This document shows positions 24,638 through 34,690 of a stretch of DNA of 64,000 nucleotides, in pieces (positions within the stretch are counted from its first letter, which is position 1; each line of letters begins with the position of its first letter). Under the pieces are notes generated by a model. That model was not told the origin of the DNA and made no database searches. It saw only the letters and a list, made by a program, of their open reading frames with translations. The position numbers and the translations under genes are program-made. This DNA is from Siphonodentalium dalli (Eukaryota > Mollusca > Scaphopoda > Gadilida > Siphonodentaliidae), in assembly GCA_032622095.1 (NCBI GenBank), contig CP136064.1, positions 186,538,209-186,602,208 of the forward strand, in the 5' to 3' direction.

Positions 24638-25150
24638 AAGAGCGTTCTCAGCAAGTATAACAAATTATTGGAAACGAATAACTGCCATAAAAAGTACATG
24701 ATCTGAACTAGTAAAAGGTTCGAATGACAATTTATTGGAGCAACACTGCTTCAAGACTGTTAAAATAATGTTAGTTTATGCTGGGAAATTGTAAGCATCC
24801 ATTTTGCAGGAACTAATAATAAACCTTTGTCTGAGATAAGTTTTATGTCATAGCATAGCCAAATCCCCAGCTGACCAGCTATTTATAATACTGTGGCCTA
24901 GTTACGGTTGACCGATCCCTGCTTGAGTGAATGACCTGCATACCATCATTTGTATTAATTGGGTGATTCTTCAATGTAACAGTTCAAATGGATGCTTACA
25001 CGTTTCCAGCACAAACTAACATTCTTTTAACAGTCTTGTAGCAATGTTGCTCTTTATTAAATTGTCATTCGAGCCTTTTTGTAGTTCAGATCATGTACTT
25101 TTTATGGCAGGTATTCACTTCCAATAATGTTTTTATACTTGCTGAGCTGT
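24638..25150. repeat. Long inverted repeat (fold-back)
   Basis: Left arm about 24645-24805 (ACTGCCATAAAAAGTACATG, GGTTCGAATGACAATTTATT, TAGTTTATGCTGGGAAA). The right arm at about 24991-25150 is its reverse complement with a few mismatches. The spacer is ~185 bp. No coding capacity. Confidence 0.7.
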
Positions 25151-26316
25151 ATGGGTACCAATATCCTAAAGTTTAAATTCTCTACTTTAGAAACTGTGGG
25201 AGGAATGAATTACACAATGAAGGTACCCAAAATCAAAACTGTCAAAATTTGTCGAAGTCAAAAAAGGGGAATAACTCTGTGAAATAAGTTTTTTTAGTCG
25301 TCCATATACATGTTGCACGTCAGCAATATGTTGCTAACAATACCCTAATGTTTCAATTGTCTGCATTCGAAACTGTGGGAGAATTTGATAAGGCAACGAA
25401 TGTACCCACAATGTGTAACGGACACAAGTGCGGCCGGCTCGACAGAGGGACGGACGGAAGTCATTTCTATAGTCACCCGAATATAAATTTTTCGGGGGAC
25501 AATAAAAAAAAATGAACAGGCTAAAGGATGTTCCATGCCCATCCGTCCGCTATATTAGTTTAAATGTTTTTACATCCTGTATAATACTTTCCACTTTTTG
25601 ATTTACATGGAAAAATCTCCATTAAAAGGGAGACTTTCCTAGCTCTTAATTTTAGATGAACATAATTTTCGTTTCACAATCTAACATGATACGAATGTGA
25701 TATAGAGCAGATGATCATGGAGCAAACATTATCCAATTTCATAACATTTTGGTTTCTGACCGATAACTCCAGTTATGGTTGTTAAATCAGGACCAAAGTT
25801 GGTACATGTTTTCTCAGCCAAATATACCGTTCAAGTTTCGAACATGGCTTCCGTCCAATTAAGTAACGAAATGTGCGTACTAAACCACGCCCCGGTTATG
25901 CTCTTGTTATGAATGTATATTATGCGTTTATTCTCTCATAAACATGATATTGAGAAGAACAACAAAAGAATCAATGTATATACAAACTATTGTGTGTGAA
26001 TGAGACACGCTTGTACTTCCACATTGTGCATCTAAATACATTCGTATTGAGAATTATACGAAATTCGACGTGATGTACCCATGCTTATTTTCCATTTCAC
26101 CACAATGGCTTCTTCTCTTCAAGTCTGTCGATTTGTAAATATCTTCATATCTGCGCAGACTGTTAACTTGTGTACATAGCATACAAAAAGCCACAATGAC
26201 GCACGGGCCGCATTGGAAGAAGTTGGACTGTTGAACGACGGAAGTGACGACCCTTCCGTTGCGTTGATGTGAAATTGCGCTCTTCGTGGTACAGTGTATA
26301 ATGCGCAGACAGTAGT
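25151..26316. repeat. Repeat remnant, otherwise no gene
   Basis: 25431-25502 repeats the block of the window's first 150 bp (GACGGAC, TTTCTATAGTC, TTTCGGGGGAC). The remainder lies downstream of the EF-hand gene's stop codon (26317) and could include its 3' UTR. No polyadenylation site was assigned. Confidence 0.4.
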
Positions 26317-26360
26317 TCAATTATCCTTGCTATATGTGCCGGTCACAACAGCTACGAACT
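26317..26360 (-). CDS. EF-hand gene terminal exon
   Basis: The acceptor GTCTATATTTCAG|AG at 26362-26361 has a good pyrimidine tract. Joined in phase 1, it restores the EF4 end as CEEF and continues [12 protein letters not shown] before TGA at 26317-26319. This mirrors calmodulin's EEFVQMMTAK ending. The exact restoration of EEF is the main support for so short an exon. Confidence 0.8.
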
Positions 26361-29300
26361 CTGAAATATAGACACACGGATGTTCATGTACTTTGATGAA
26401 AATAAAGGGGTAAGGATAAATATAATTAAGCTGATAATAATAATGCATAATGTGCATATGCTGGCGGTTTCACTCAATGTATATATGCCAAATGTATAAG
26501 TGATTTTTCGAAAGCCGTGATGCATTAGGCCAAAATAAGCCGTCCATGCAGTTATGGCGAAGTATGTAAGTTGCTTTCCGGTGGTCGGTGATTTCAACGC
26601 GCAGTGTGGTGATTTCCAAGTGCAAATAACCATCTGCGCGGTCATTCGTCCAACATTAAAACCGAAAACATCGTGACATGATCTACCAGCTGGAAATGTC
26701 CATCGCTGTATACGTACCGCATTTGGAAGACAATAGCTTTCTATGAAATACACAAACTGCTAGAACATACCCTCACAACTAATTCGACCATCGCCATCAA
26801 TGTCCAGTTCAGCTATCATCTCGTCAACCTCCTCGTGCGTCATCATGTCCCCCTTTGACGTCATGATGTGTCTGAGTTCAGCTGCGCTGATTGATCCCAC
26901 GTTATCCTTATCAAATGTAGTGAAGGCATCTCGGATCTTGTGCTCATCCGCGTCGCCTTTCATATGACCAGACATCATTGTGATAAATTCTTGAAACTCC
27001 AGCGTACCGTTACCTGTGTAAGGAGAGAGGGCGAGGCGTTGTATAACCAAGTTACACAACTTGTGGTCCGATACCTTGTAGTTACTCCCTCGCTGCATCA
27101 CCACATCATCGTCGTGTATTGTTTATTTTGTATGAATAATGGGAGTCACAATAAATATGTTATAAACTAAACCTGTGTGGATGCAAAATCTTAATTCAAC
27201 ATTTACCCTCTGGAAAGAGATGGTGTCTTTTAAAAACTCCAGAAAATATAAATTATGCGATAATTTACGCGTACGAATACAGCACAATTTTAAAGTGGCC
27301 CAGCATTTGAATTGACACTATAGTAATTTATTGAAAACCCTGTGTACATTGAACGTCGAATAAGTCGTTCATCACTTGATTAGAAATAATTGTTCACTAT
27401 TATAATATCAAGATAGCACTACGGTTTCATGCAATCTGAGTTCCTCCTAGCAAGGAACCCAAATGCCACTGATCATTCATAGTTAAGCATTACGTATTTT
27501 CTTAACTGTAATTACTGCTGCGTTTCAGAGAGAAATAATAGATGGTTCAGTATTAGGTGACATGTTATTGGGCAGAAAAATGTGTATATAGAAGCTAAAT
27601 TATATTTAGATATACCTGAGTTTCCTTAAAGTGATGTTAAACACTCCAGTAGGGTGATCAAATATAAATGGTGAATAATCTTCCTCAAAGTAGTTATATT
27701 TTACAAATGCTATATCCAAATTGACAACGCACAGCCTTTCTTATATATTAATGAAATGCAGTGACTCTCGATGGCAAAATCATTTTCGTAAGTTTATCGC
27801 CGATTGTTGCGTCCCGAATTTGGAAGTCAATATTTACATTTGAGCGTAGTTCAGACGATGTTCTCTTTGGAATGATACAGTCGATTTGCTTCTGATTTTC
27901 GGTTATGTTAGTAGAATGCTACATCCCCCCTGATGACATGGTGTCTGAATACTATCTTACCAGTTTTAAGTACCCGAACAAGTGCATAATATGTCTTTAA
28001 GAAAATCACGAAAGCTGGTATTGTTATCTCGTACACACATTCGTTTATCAGTTCACATAATATACATTTCAGTAGGAAACATTCGCTTTCGTTTGTTATT
28101 GCCCTGGAATACAGGAAGTGTCATTTTGGAAGAATTGTACCAATTTCACCAATGGTATCATTTCCAAAAAAACAAACAAACATAAAAAGTCAAAAAATAT
28201 TGTTAGGCCAAGGTATTCTCTTATATATTCAAGGTTCCCTTGGGAAACTCGTATATATAAGAGAATGCATTGGCACAGGGTTTTCACAAAAGTCCAGGAA
28301 ACTCCAGTCATGGAATGGTTAATGCATATACATGTACACCATAATACGCATATATACCGTTCTCGTCAGCGGCCGCGATCATTTCCTCCAATTCCTCTTC
28401 GCTCGGATCTTCCCCCAACGAACGAAGAACCACAGCGAGCTCATCAGTAGATATACTACCGCTTCCATCCACATCAAACAGCTTGAAGGCCTGTGCGTAC
28501 TCTGTGAAAAAAAGAGTCACACTCATTCAGATTGTATACATGCCAGCACACCCACGTCGTGCATTTGTCAACTCCGAATGAACCAAGATGAAGTGCGTAT
28601 ACGAAATTCGAAGCACAATGTTATTTGAAGAAAAAAATTATATAACAAAAAACATTACGTTTCCTGTCTTTTGTTTAGATCCGGATATGGTATGCATAAA
28701 GAACGTTATTTGTTACTGTTTTCCTGATATGGAAATAATAAAGAGCGTTTACATCATTTTGTGTGATTAACCAATAGAATTGCGCTGTGTTATGTAAACA
28801 GAAGCACAACTGCTGTAACACGAGCAGTCTCTTGGTTACGTACACCATCGTACGTCTTGACGACAATATACTATTTACACGCTGATTATGTTTGGCATAT
28901 GAGCGGAACTGTATATATTTTGGTGTTCCTTCTGTTGGCGATTTGAACAAATATAAATATTTCTGCAACGAACGCCGCCCGTGCCTTTAATGTAGTCATC
29001 ACTCTTGTGAGAGGAGCTTTTCTATGTTGAAATAATTTGTTCTCCCATCCGCATTATTCCTATATACTGTCTATGTTGCATATGCATGGAAGCACGCCCC
29101 TATTCACCACCCTGGATGACAGCATGGCCAAAAAGTTAGTTATGTCATCACAACCCGCAGCCAAGTGTTGATTTTTCTGAAGTCAGCTGCATTCGCGGTT
29201 GTGGTTTTCTGCTTTCAATTTTCAATTAAGTGATGTCCAGTCCGTAACTATTTAGAATATTTTTTTGGAGGTTTTAAACACCCATTTTTGCATTCTCTTA

Positions 29301-31830
29301 TATATGCGAGTCTCCCAATGGAACCTTGAATATATAAGAGAATACCTTGGCCTAATGATGATGCAGTTATGGTCTACAGGTTGTAAATCCGCCGTGATTG
29401 TGTTTAATGTACAAATGTGTCTTCAGAACGACTAAGAACTGAAACTGTCATCACATCCAAGACTTTAACGAAAATATGTTTGTCAGTTTTGAATTCGCGC
29501 AGTTACATGTATAGGTGTGCTAATTTAAAGTGCGCGAACTGAGCGAAAAATAGTACTGCGCGAATATGTTGTCGATATTTCAAATCGTGGGACAATTCAA
29601 GGGTGCATTAATTGAGCACGAGACATTTATAACAATTTTTCAACATGAATTCTTCTGAAAGGAACCGACCGCTGGCAATAGGACACGAAAATATAGGTTG
29701 TTTAAGGGCTTTGTGGACCCAATTTTTCCAAAATTTTATAGAGTCCAAATACAGGATTCTGTTCATGTATATTAGTAATAATAGAAACCATGCCCATTGA
29801 TGCAACATTTTGAGAGTATACCTCATGGTGGATTATGTTAGAAATACAAAATGTGAACTTTATTGAGATTTAAAAAATTTTATTTACAGGCAATGGCCCA
29901 AGAAAAACAAAGTCCAAATCTAAGAATCAAATATGGGAATCTGTACTGAACACTGTGATGAATGATGTATTACAAAAAAAATATTATATTTCTTGAGTGT
30001 TCTTTGATAAAATTACTTTGAACCGGTTGTTGACAAATGATATACTAACTTCATAATATGGTTGACTGAGAGGCAGCAGTTAATGGGTCAACCTTTCATG
30101 GCTGATGTCCAGTCTGGTGTGAATGGCTTTTTAACAGTGTCAAACTTCCACATGAGTGATCACCCTGAGTGAGTGGTGGCCTACTTACTAGAATTAGTAT
30201 GGTGATCTGGTAGGGCTATGAGTGAGGATTAGCATTCTATTGTCAACAGAGTCCAGAGCAGTTACAATGGCCAGCTGTTAACCCGTGCCTGCTACCACCC
30301 ACATAACCAATGTTTAAGCAAGTATATATCATTTGTCAACAACCGGTTCAAAGTAATTTTATCAAAGAACACTCAAGAAATATATTTTTTTTTTTTGTAA
30401 TACATCATTCATCACAGTGTTCAGTACATATTCCCATATTTGATTCTTAGATTTGGACTTTGTTTTTCTTGGACCATTGCCTGTAAATTATTATTTTTTA
30501 AATCTCAATAAAGTTCACATTTTGTATTTCTAACATAATCCACCACGAAGTATACTCTCAAAATGTTGCATCAATGGGCATGGTTTCTATTATTACTGAT
30601 ATACATGAACAGAATCCTTTATTTGGATCCACAAAGCCCTTAAAGCAAGGTATATATATACGAAACGGAGCCATACGTTTGCGATGCGCATTCTAATATA
30701 GCGAGAATTATATTTACGAGAATATGAAGCAGCGATCATATATAGATTGGAAATTAAAAAGGGAAGACACAAACAGAACCCATCTACTACCCGTTAAAAA
30801 AATGTTGTTTACTGTGTGTAAATGTAAACAAATTTAAACAGAATATCATTTTATATGAGAATGTACAAAAAAATATTCGGATTAGGGACATAATCACAGA
30901 GTTCCCTCATTTTTTAGATTTAATGAACTATGAGAAAATTAGATTTATTATGATGAGTGAAGTTCAGTGAACAAAAAGCAACCATTAATGTCATATGCGG
31001 CCTTTCTTCGCCGTTCGAAATTCCAATAAAAGTTAGCCAACTCATGATTTATGCCGAACAGATTAATTCGATTTTATGAGCAATAAAATACAAAACAAAA
31101 TCGTTAGGAAACTACTTTGTATATTTATATGCATATATGTTACTCATATACTCTATAGAGTTAATTTGTTGTCAACTGCCCATTTGGGTGTATTTTGTAT
31201 TAAATCGCATCTTATTTTATCTTATCCTATCTTGTAGCCACTGTTGTGACACTCAGCAGTCCGCCGTAGAGACTCGAACCCATAATCTATGTTGACAGCG
31301 ACAACGAGCTGAACTATCACCGATTCAGGTAAGGAGATAAAGTAATGCCCTAAAAATAGACTCCTTAACCACAGCATAATTATGGGTATTTTTTCAGGAT
31401 TTAATCGGAAATATGGCTTGTTGCCATTCATCGGATGGCAACAAGCCATATTTCCGACTAAATCCTGAAAAATTACCCATAATTCTGCCGTGGTTAAGGA
31501 GTCGATTATTTAGGGCATTACTGTACGTGCATGAAACTAACCTGATAGTTGCTTGTCAGTTAAACCCAGTTCCTCTAGATCATAGTCACTCTCAGCTCCC
31601 GAGTCTGCCGTGGTGGCATGGCTTGAAAAGCTCTCTATGGTCATTGTCGATCCCTTCCTCGCCACGGATGGCGCTTCCGATGGTCTTCTCATTCTCCGCA
31701 TCTCTTCGATCATATCCGCATCAACACCGGAGAGGCGACGGTTACTGTACGTTGGTTTTCCCTCGAGGCTGGCACCCAACTGCCCCTGGGGCTTTGATCC
31801 AGTGAAAAATCGCATGGCCTTTGCCTGCAT
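26317..31830 (-). CDS. Calmodulin-like EF-hand protein with N-terminal extension, 4 exons
   Basis: Exons on the minus strand are 31830-31542, 28501-28358, 27013-26771 and 26360-26317. They total 720 nt, or 239 residues plus TGA. All introns are phase 1 with GT donors (GTTAGT, GTATAT, GTATGT) and AG acceptors. Residues 1-96 are a Ser/Arg-rich, probably disordered extension. Residues 97-239 align with calmodulin throughout: EF1 loop 106-117 [14 protein letters not shown]2 142-153 [14 protein letters not shown]3 179-190 [14 protein letters not shown]4 215-226 [12 protein letters not shown]. All four loops keep acidic position 1, Gly6 and Glu12, so calcium binding is expected. This predicts a calcium sensor, but the partner is unknown. 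The start is uncertain: ATGCAG at 31830 could also be a splice acceptor. Confidence 0.85.
26771..27013 (-). CDS. EF-hand gene exon 3 (EF2 end to EF4)
   Basis: 243 nt. The acceptor is CTTACACAG|GT; the donor is GAGG|GTATGT at 26770. It encodes the rest of EF2 ([10 protein letters not shown]), the central linker [21 protein letters not shown]3, the calmodulin-like [20 protein letters not shown], and EF4 up to its last Glu. Confidence 0.88.
27895..28010. repeat. Dispersed repeat in intron 2
   Basis: It matches about 3815-3950 with point changes (TTTTCGGTTATGTTAGTAGAATGC..CCGAACAAGTGCATAATAT). Class unknown. Confidence 0.45.
28207..28274. repeat. ~68-bp palindromic repeat in intron 2
   Basis: Outer arms GCCAAGGTATTCTCTTATATA and TATATAAGAGAATGCATTGGC pair closely. 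It is the reverse-complement counterpart of 29290-29351 and a relative of the palindromes inside the piggyBac-type MITEs (39492, 39696, 45625 and 45752). Confidence 0.75.
28358..28501 (-). CDS. EF-hand gene exon 2 (EF1 and first half of EF2)
   Basis: 144 nt, phase 1 on both sides, so skipping it would keep the frame. The acceptor is a pyrimidine-rich tract ending TTTTTTTCACAG; the donor is AACG|GTATAT. It encodes EF1 and the linker [15 protein letters not shown], and ends inside the EF2 loop. Inverted copies of a palindromic repeat flank it (28207-28274 and 29290-29351). Confidence 0.85.
29290..29351. repeat. ~62-bp palindromic repeat in intron 1
   Basis: GCATTCTCTTATATATGCGA..TATATAAGAGAATACCTTGG. 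It matches the reverse complement of 28207-28274, including the asymmetric GGAACCTTGAA centre, so the two copies face each other across exon 2. Confidence 0.75.
29700..30645. repeat. Long inverted repeat (~330-bp arms) in intron 1
   Basis: The left arm 29700-30050 and right arm 30320-30645 are near-perfect reverse complements (for example AACCGGTTGTTGACAAATGA, CATAATCCACCACG/CCTCATGGTGGATTATG and GGGCTTTGTGG). The spacer is ~270 bp. The right arm lacks ~35 bp present in the left. It is probably a fold-back DNA element; its transcript would form a long hairpin. Confidence 0.75.
31200..31326 (-). mobile_element. Possible tRNA-derived SINE head
   Basis: The minus strand contains a good RNA polymerase III B box GGTTCGAGTCT (31270-31280). 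About 39 bp upstream is an A-box-like TGATAGTTCAGCTCG (31305-31319). The 3' side ends in a short AAGATA-type tail (GGATAAGATAAAATAAGAT), as in many SINEs. A functional tRNA cloverleaf was not confirmed. Confidence 0.4.
31342..31522. repeat. Near-perfect ~180-bp palindrome beside a splice donor
   Basis: The left arm 31342-31429 (AGTAATGCCCTAAAAATAGA..GGCTTGTTGCCATTC) is followed almost at once by its reverse complement, 31434-31522. Only a few mismatches are visible. It lies inside intron 1, ending 19 bp before the donor at 31541. Confidence 0.8.
31542..31830 (-). CDS. EF-hand gene exon 1 (N-terminal extension)
   Basis: It encodes residues 1-96, with [20 protein letters not shown], many Ser/Thr, and an acidic [10 protein letters not shown] just before the calmodulin-like start TDKQLS. 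The donor is CAG|GTTAGT at 31541-31540. The sequence TATTATGCAG|GC at the 5' side could make this an internal exon instead; the polypyrimidine tract there is poor, so I prefer the Met start. Confidence 0.75.
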
Positions 31831-32447
31831 AATATTAACCCTTTATATTCTAAATAGTTTCTACCACGCAGTTATAAAAGTATATATTGGAATGGTATAT
31901 TTTTCATATGGAGGGATGTTAAGGATATATGGGCAGACGACAGGCAGACGAAATGATAATACAAATGCAGAAGAATTGATATTCATTGGTAAAATATGGT
32001 TAGATATTAAATTATCCTTTGTTGAACTTATTTTCTGAATATTTCCCAAGGGAACTATAGTCGTCAATTAGTATTTATTATAGAAAACATTTATTAGCAT
32101 AGTCAACACCTCAGTTTCAACATGCCTGCACGTCCGCACTTGTGTTTCTACATTTAAATATAACAATAGTTTTTGCACCCGCACATGACCAGTTTGGGCG
32201 CCAAGTGTACCCGTATATAATCACCAATATAACTCGAGGCCCCAAATGTTTATTTTTCCGATACGCCAATATTCTATTTATTCGTGACATATCCCAGTTT
32301 TAACACAGATCCCTGCACAGATCAAACGATAGAGCGTTTTAGGCTCTCTGATATATGGTAACAATAAAGAGCACTCTTCGGATTTTTGAAAAGATCACAA
32401 CTTGTGCCCCATTGAGAATTAGTATGAGTATTTTTCGACCCGTTTTT
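31831..32447. other. Upstream of the EF-hand gene; nothing assigned
   Basis: This is either promoter/5' UTR or an upstream intron of the EF-hand gene. I see no clear TATA/initiator pair and no gene. Confidence 0.35.
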
Positions 32448-33265
32448 AGCTCAACTTGACGACGCCAAGTTCCGTGTGGTCGTCCGTCGATCAACAATTT
32501 CATTTGGCACACCATACAGGCCACATCCCTCATCCGATCATCACCAAACTGCATATGGATCTTCGATGTGACCTCTAGATGGGACACATCGCTTTTTTTC
32601 TTCTGAAATTCGTTAAAAACATGGCCACCAGCAGCCATCGTGGAATTCGAATTTGAATTCATTGGCACATCCTGCAGCCCGCATTTGTTGGAGAAATATT
32701 TTAGAAAATTTACAGGCATGATTAGGATAACCTTTAGTGGGAGCTTTCGAATTTGACCGATGTTCGATGAAAAACATGGCCGCCGGCATCATCTTGAATT
32801 TTACTCTTTGTGTGACTAAATACTTTGGCACGCCAAACAGACCACACCCCTCATCCTATCATCACCAAACTTTCTTCAGGGTGACTTCTAGATTGGAGCC
32901 ATCGATTTATTACGAAATGTATGCAAAAACATGGCTACCAGAGGACATCTTGGATTTTACTCTTTGTATGACTAAATTGTAAATTGCACATTTTTCACAG
33001 GCCATATACCTCATCTTCAATCATCACCAAACTTCATATGGATCTTCCGGACGACCTCTAGATAGGAGCCATCCATTATATCCGAAATGTGTTTTAAAAC
33101 AAGACCCCCAACAGCCATCTGGATTTTAAATTTGAATACATTGACACACCTTAATTTCAGCCCACATTTATTGGTGAAATGTTTGAAATGAAAATAATTT
33201 CATATTCACAATACAAGTCGTATTTTTGACTTTCCTTCTTCTTTACTAACTCCTTCCCAAGTTGA
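32448..33265 (-). mobile_element. Repeat with TAGCTCAACTTG termini
   Basis: It begins TAGCTCAACTTGACGACGCC and ends CCAAGTTGAGCTA (about 33253-33265), so its ends are inverted. The interior has three ~210-bp units with ATCATCACCAAACT, TGGATCTTC and CTCTAGAT..GAGCCATC. It is related, in opposite orientation, to sequences at 19770-21040. No transposase. Confidence 0.6.
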
Positions 33266-34235
33266 GCTACAGTGTAATTGCCACTTTCATCATTGCCGGA
33301 TTGTCACAAAAGCAATTACATAATAGGTTGTTATTGTGACTTGATCTATTTGGGACTTTGATTATACATGCGTGAGTGCGGTACACGACCTGTATTCTCT
33401 CTCCATTAGTTCGAGATGTAGGTACATGTATATAACCCCGTGTGTGCAATGGTGCGGAGGTCGCTGGAGATCAAGGTCACGCGTGTACTAGTATTATCGG
33501 CATCAGTTTTATAAGTTACGGGACGCTTAGTGGTCGGATATGGTGTCATGCGAGGCGAAGTGAGATCAATATTAATTTTCGCCGTAATTTATTGTAATTT
33601 GATAAGTTAAATGTGTCGTCTATGGTAAGTAGCTATGGCCATTAACTTATATAACGTCACGGTGACGCGCCATGGGCGTTGAACATCAACGCATTGAGTC
33701 AGTGGCTAATTACAAGAAGTAGGACAACTTGTTGAGTTTGATGGTTAATTTATGAGTCTTTAGAATTCCTCAAATATATCGCATGCAGGTTTTTGGTACT
33801 TGGTACTTGGTACTATGTCTTTAAATTCGCAGAAAATTATTTCCGACAGATATCCCCTTTCTTGGCGCCAAAATACACCAAACATATTCCCGAGGCGACA
33901 GAATTTCTGAAAACAAGATGGTGGACAAGCATCTAATATTGATTTTTTTCATATTAGGTCACTGACCTAATATGGGTTCATATACCGTCACTATTTATCG
34001 ACGCTGATTGGTTAATCGCAAGAACTGACATAATAAAATATAGTATGGGGTGCAGCTTGCCGAATGTTTGCTTGGATCGATTGATTTGAATATGTTTATG
34101 TGTTTATTCCACTCCCATTGACGCGAGGCACATTTATTCAATGAAATCCAAGCCATTGACTTCATATTATTATATACCTCTAGAGGAATACAAGCCGGAA
34201 CTATTCTTGTTGACGTTGTCGTCAAGAAAGATGAA
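33266..34235. other. Intergenic; contains an AGGTCA palindrome
   Basis: No gene is supported. A perfect 23-bp palindrome lies at 33951-33973 (see separate entry). Confidence 0.35.
33951..33973. promoter_or_regulatory. Perfect IR1 palindrome AGGTCA-C-TGACCT
   Basis: AGGTCA (33956-33961), one base, TGACCT (33963-33968), with symmetric ATATT/AATAT flanks. An inverted repeat with 1-bp spacing is the classical site for EcR/FXR-type nuclear receptor heterodimers. No adjacent gene start was found, so function is only inferred. Confidence 0.35.
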
Positions 34236-34690
34236 GTACATTTCCACGATGGGGAATCGCGTGATTTCGAGACACGTTTCAAAATGGCCGAGGCGAGCGC
34301 AAACATACCAACACATAATATATGAGGAACTGACACAAAACGTATAGCATTTTCACTGGAGCATCTGCAAGTTTATTTTTAAAACAAGTTGATACCTTAT
34401 TTGTTCCGAAATACTCAGTAGATTTTTATAACAACCTGACCAAAAGTTGACAGTCGGAGGTTTGTGGAATACATGCACAAGTCCATACATCTAGGATAAT
34501 CATTCGACTGACAACTTTGGTCAGAATGTTAGAGCAAACATCTATTAGTTTGGACACAAATGAGTTATCAGCTTGTTTGAATAATGGTATAGCATAAGTA
34601 TGCAAGTAGCTGCGTTTGCGATGGCCTCGTCCATTTTGAATTCGTGATGCGCATCAACTCGAAACCACGTGATTCCCCATCGTGATTAAG
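34236..34690. repeat. Nested fold-back
   Basis: CACGATGGGGAATCGCGTGA (from about 34236) pairs with ACGTGATTCCCCATCGTG (about 34668-34685). Inside, GACCAAAAGTTGACAGTCG (about 34439) pairs with CGACTGACAACTTTGGTC (about 34506). No gene. Confidence 0.55.
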
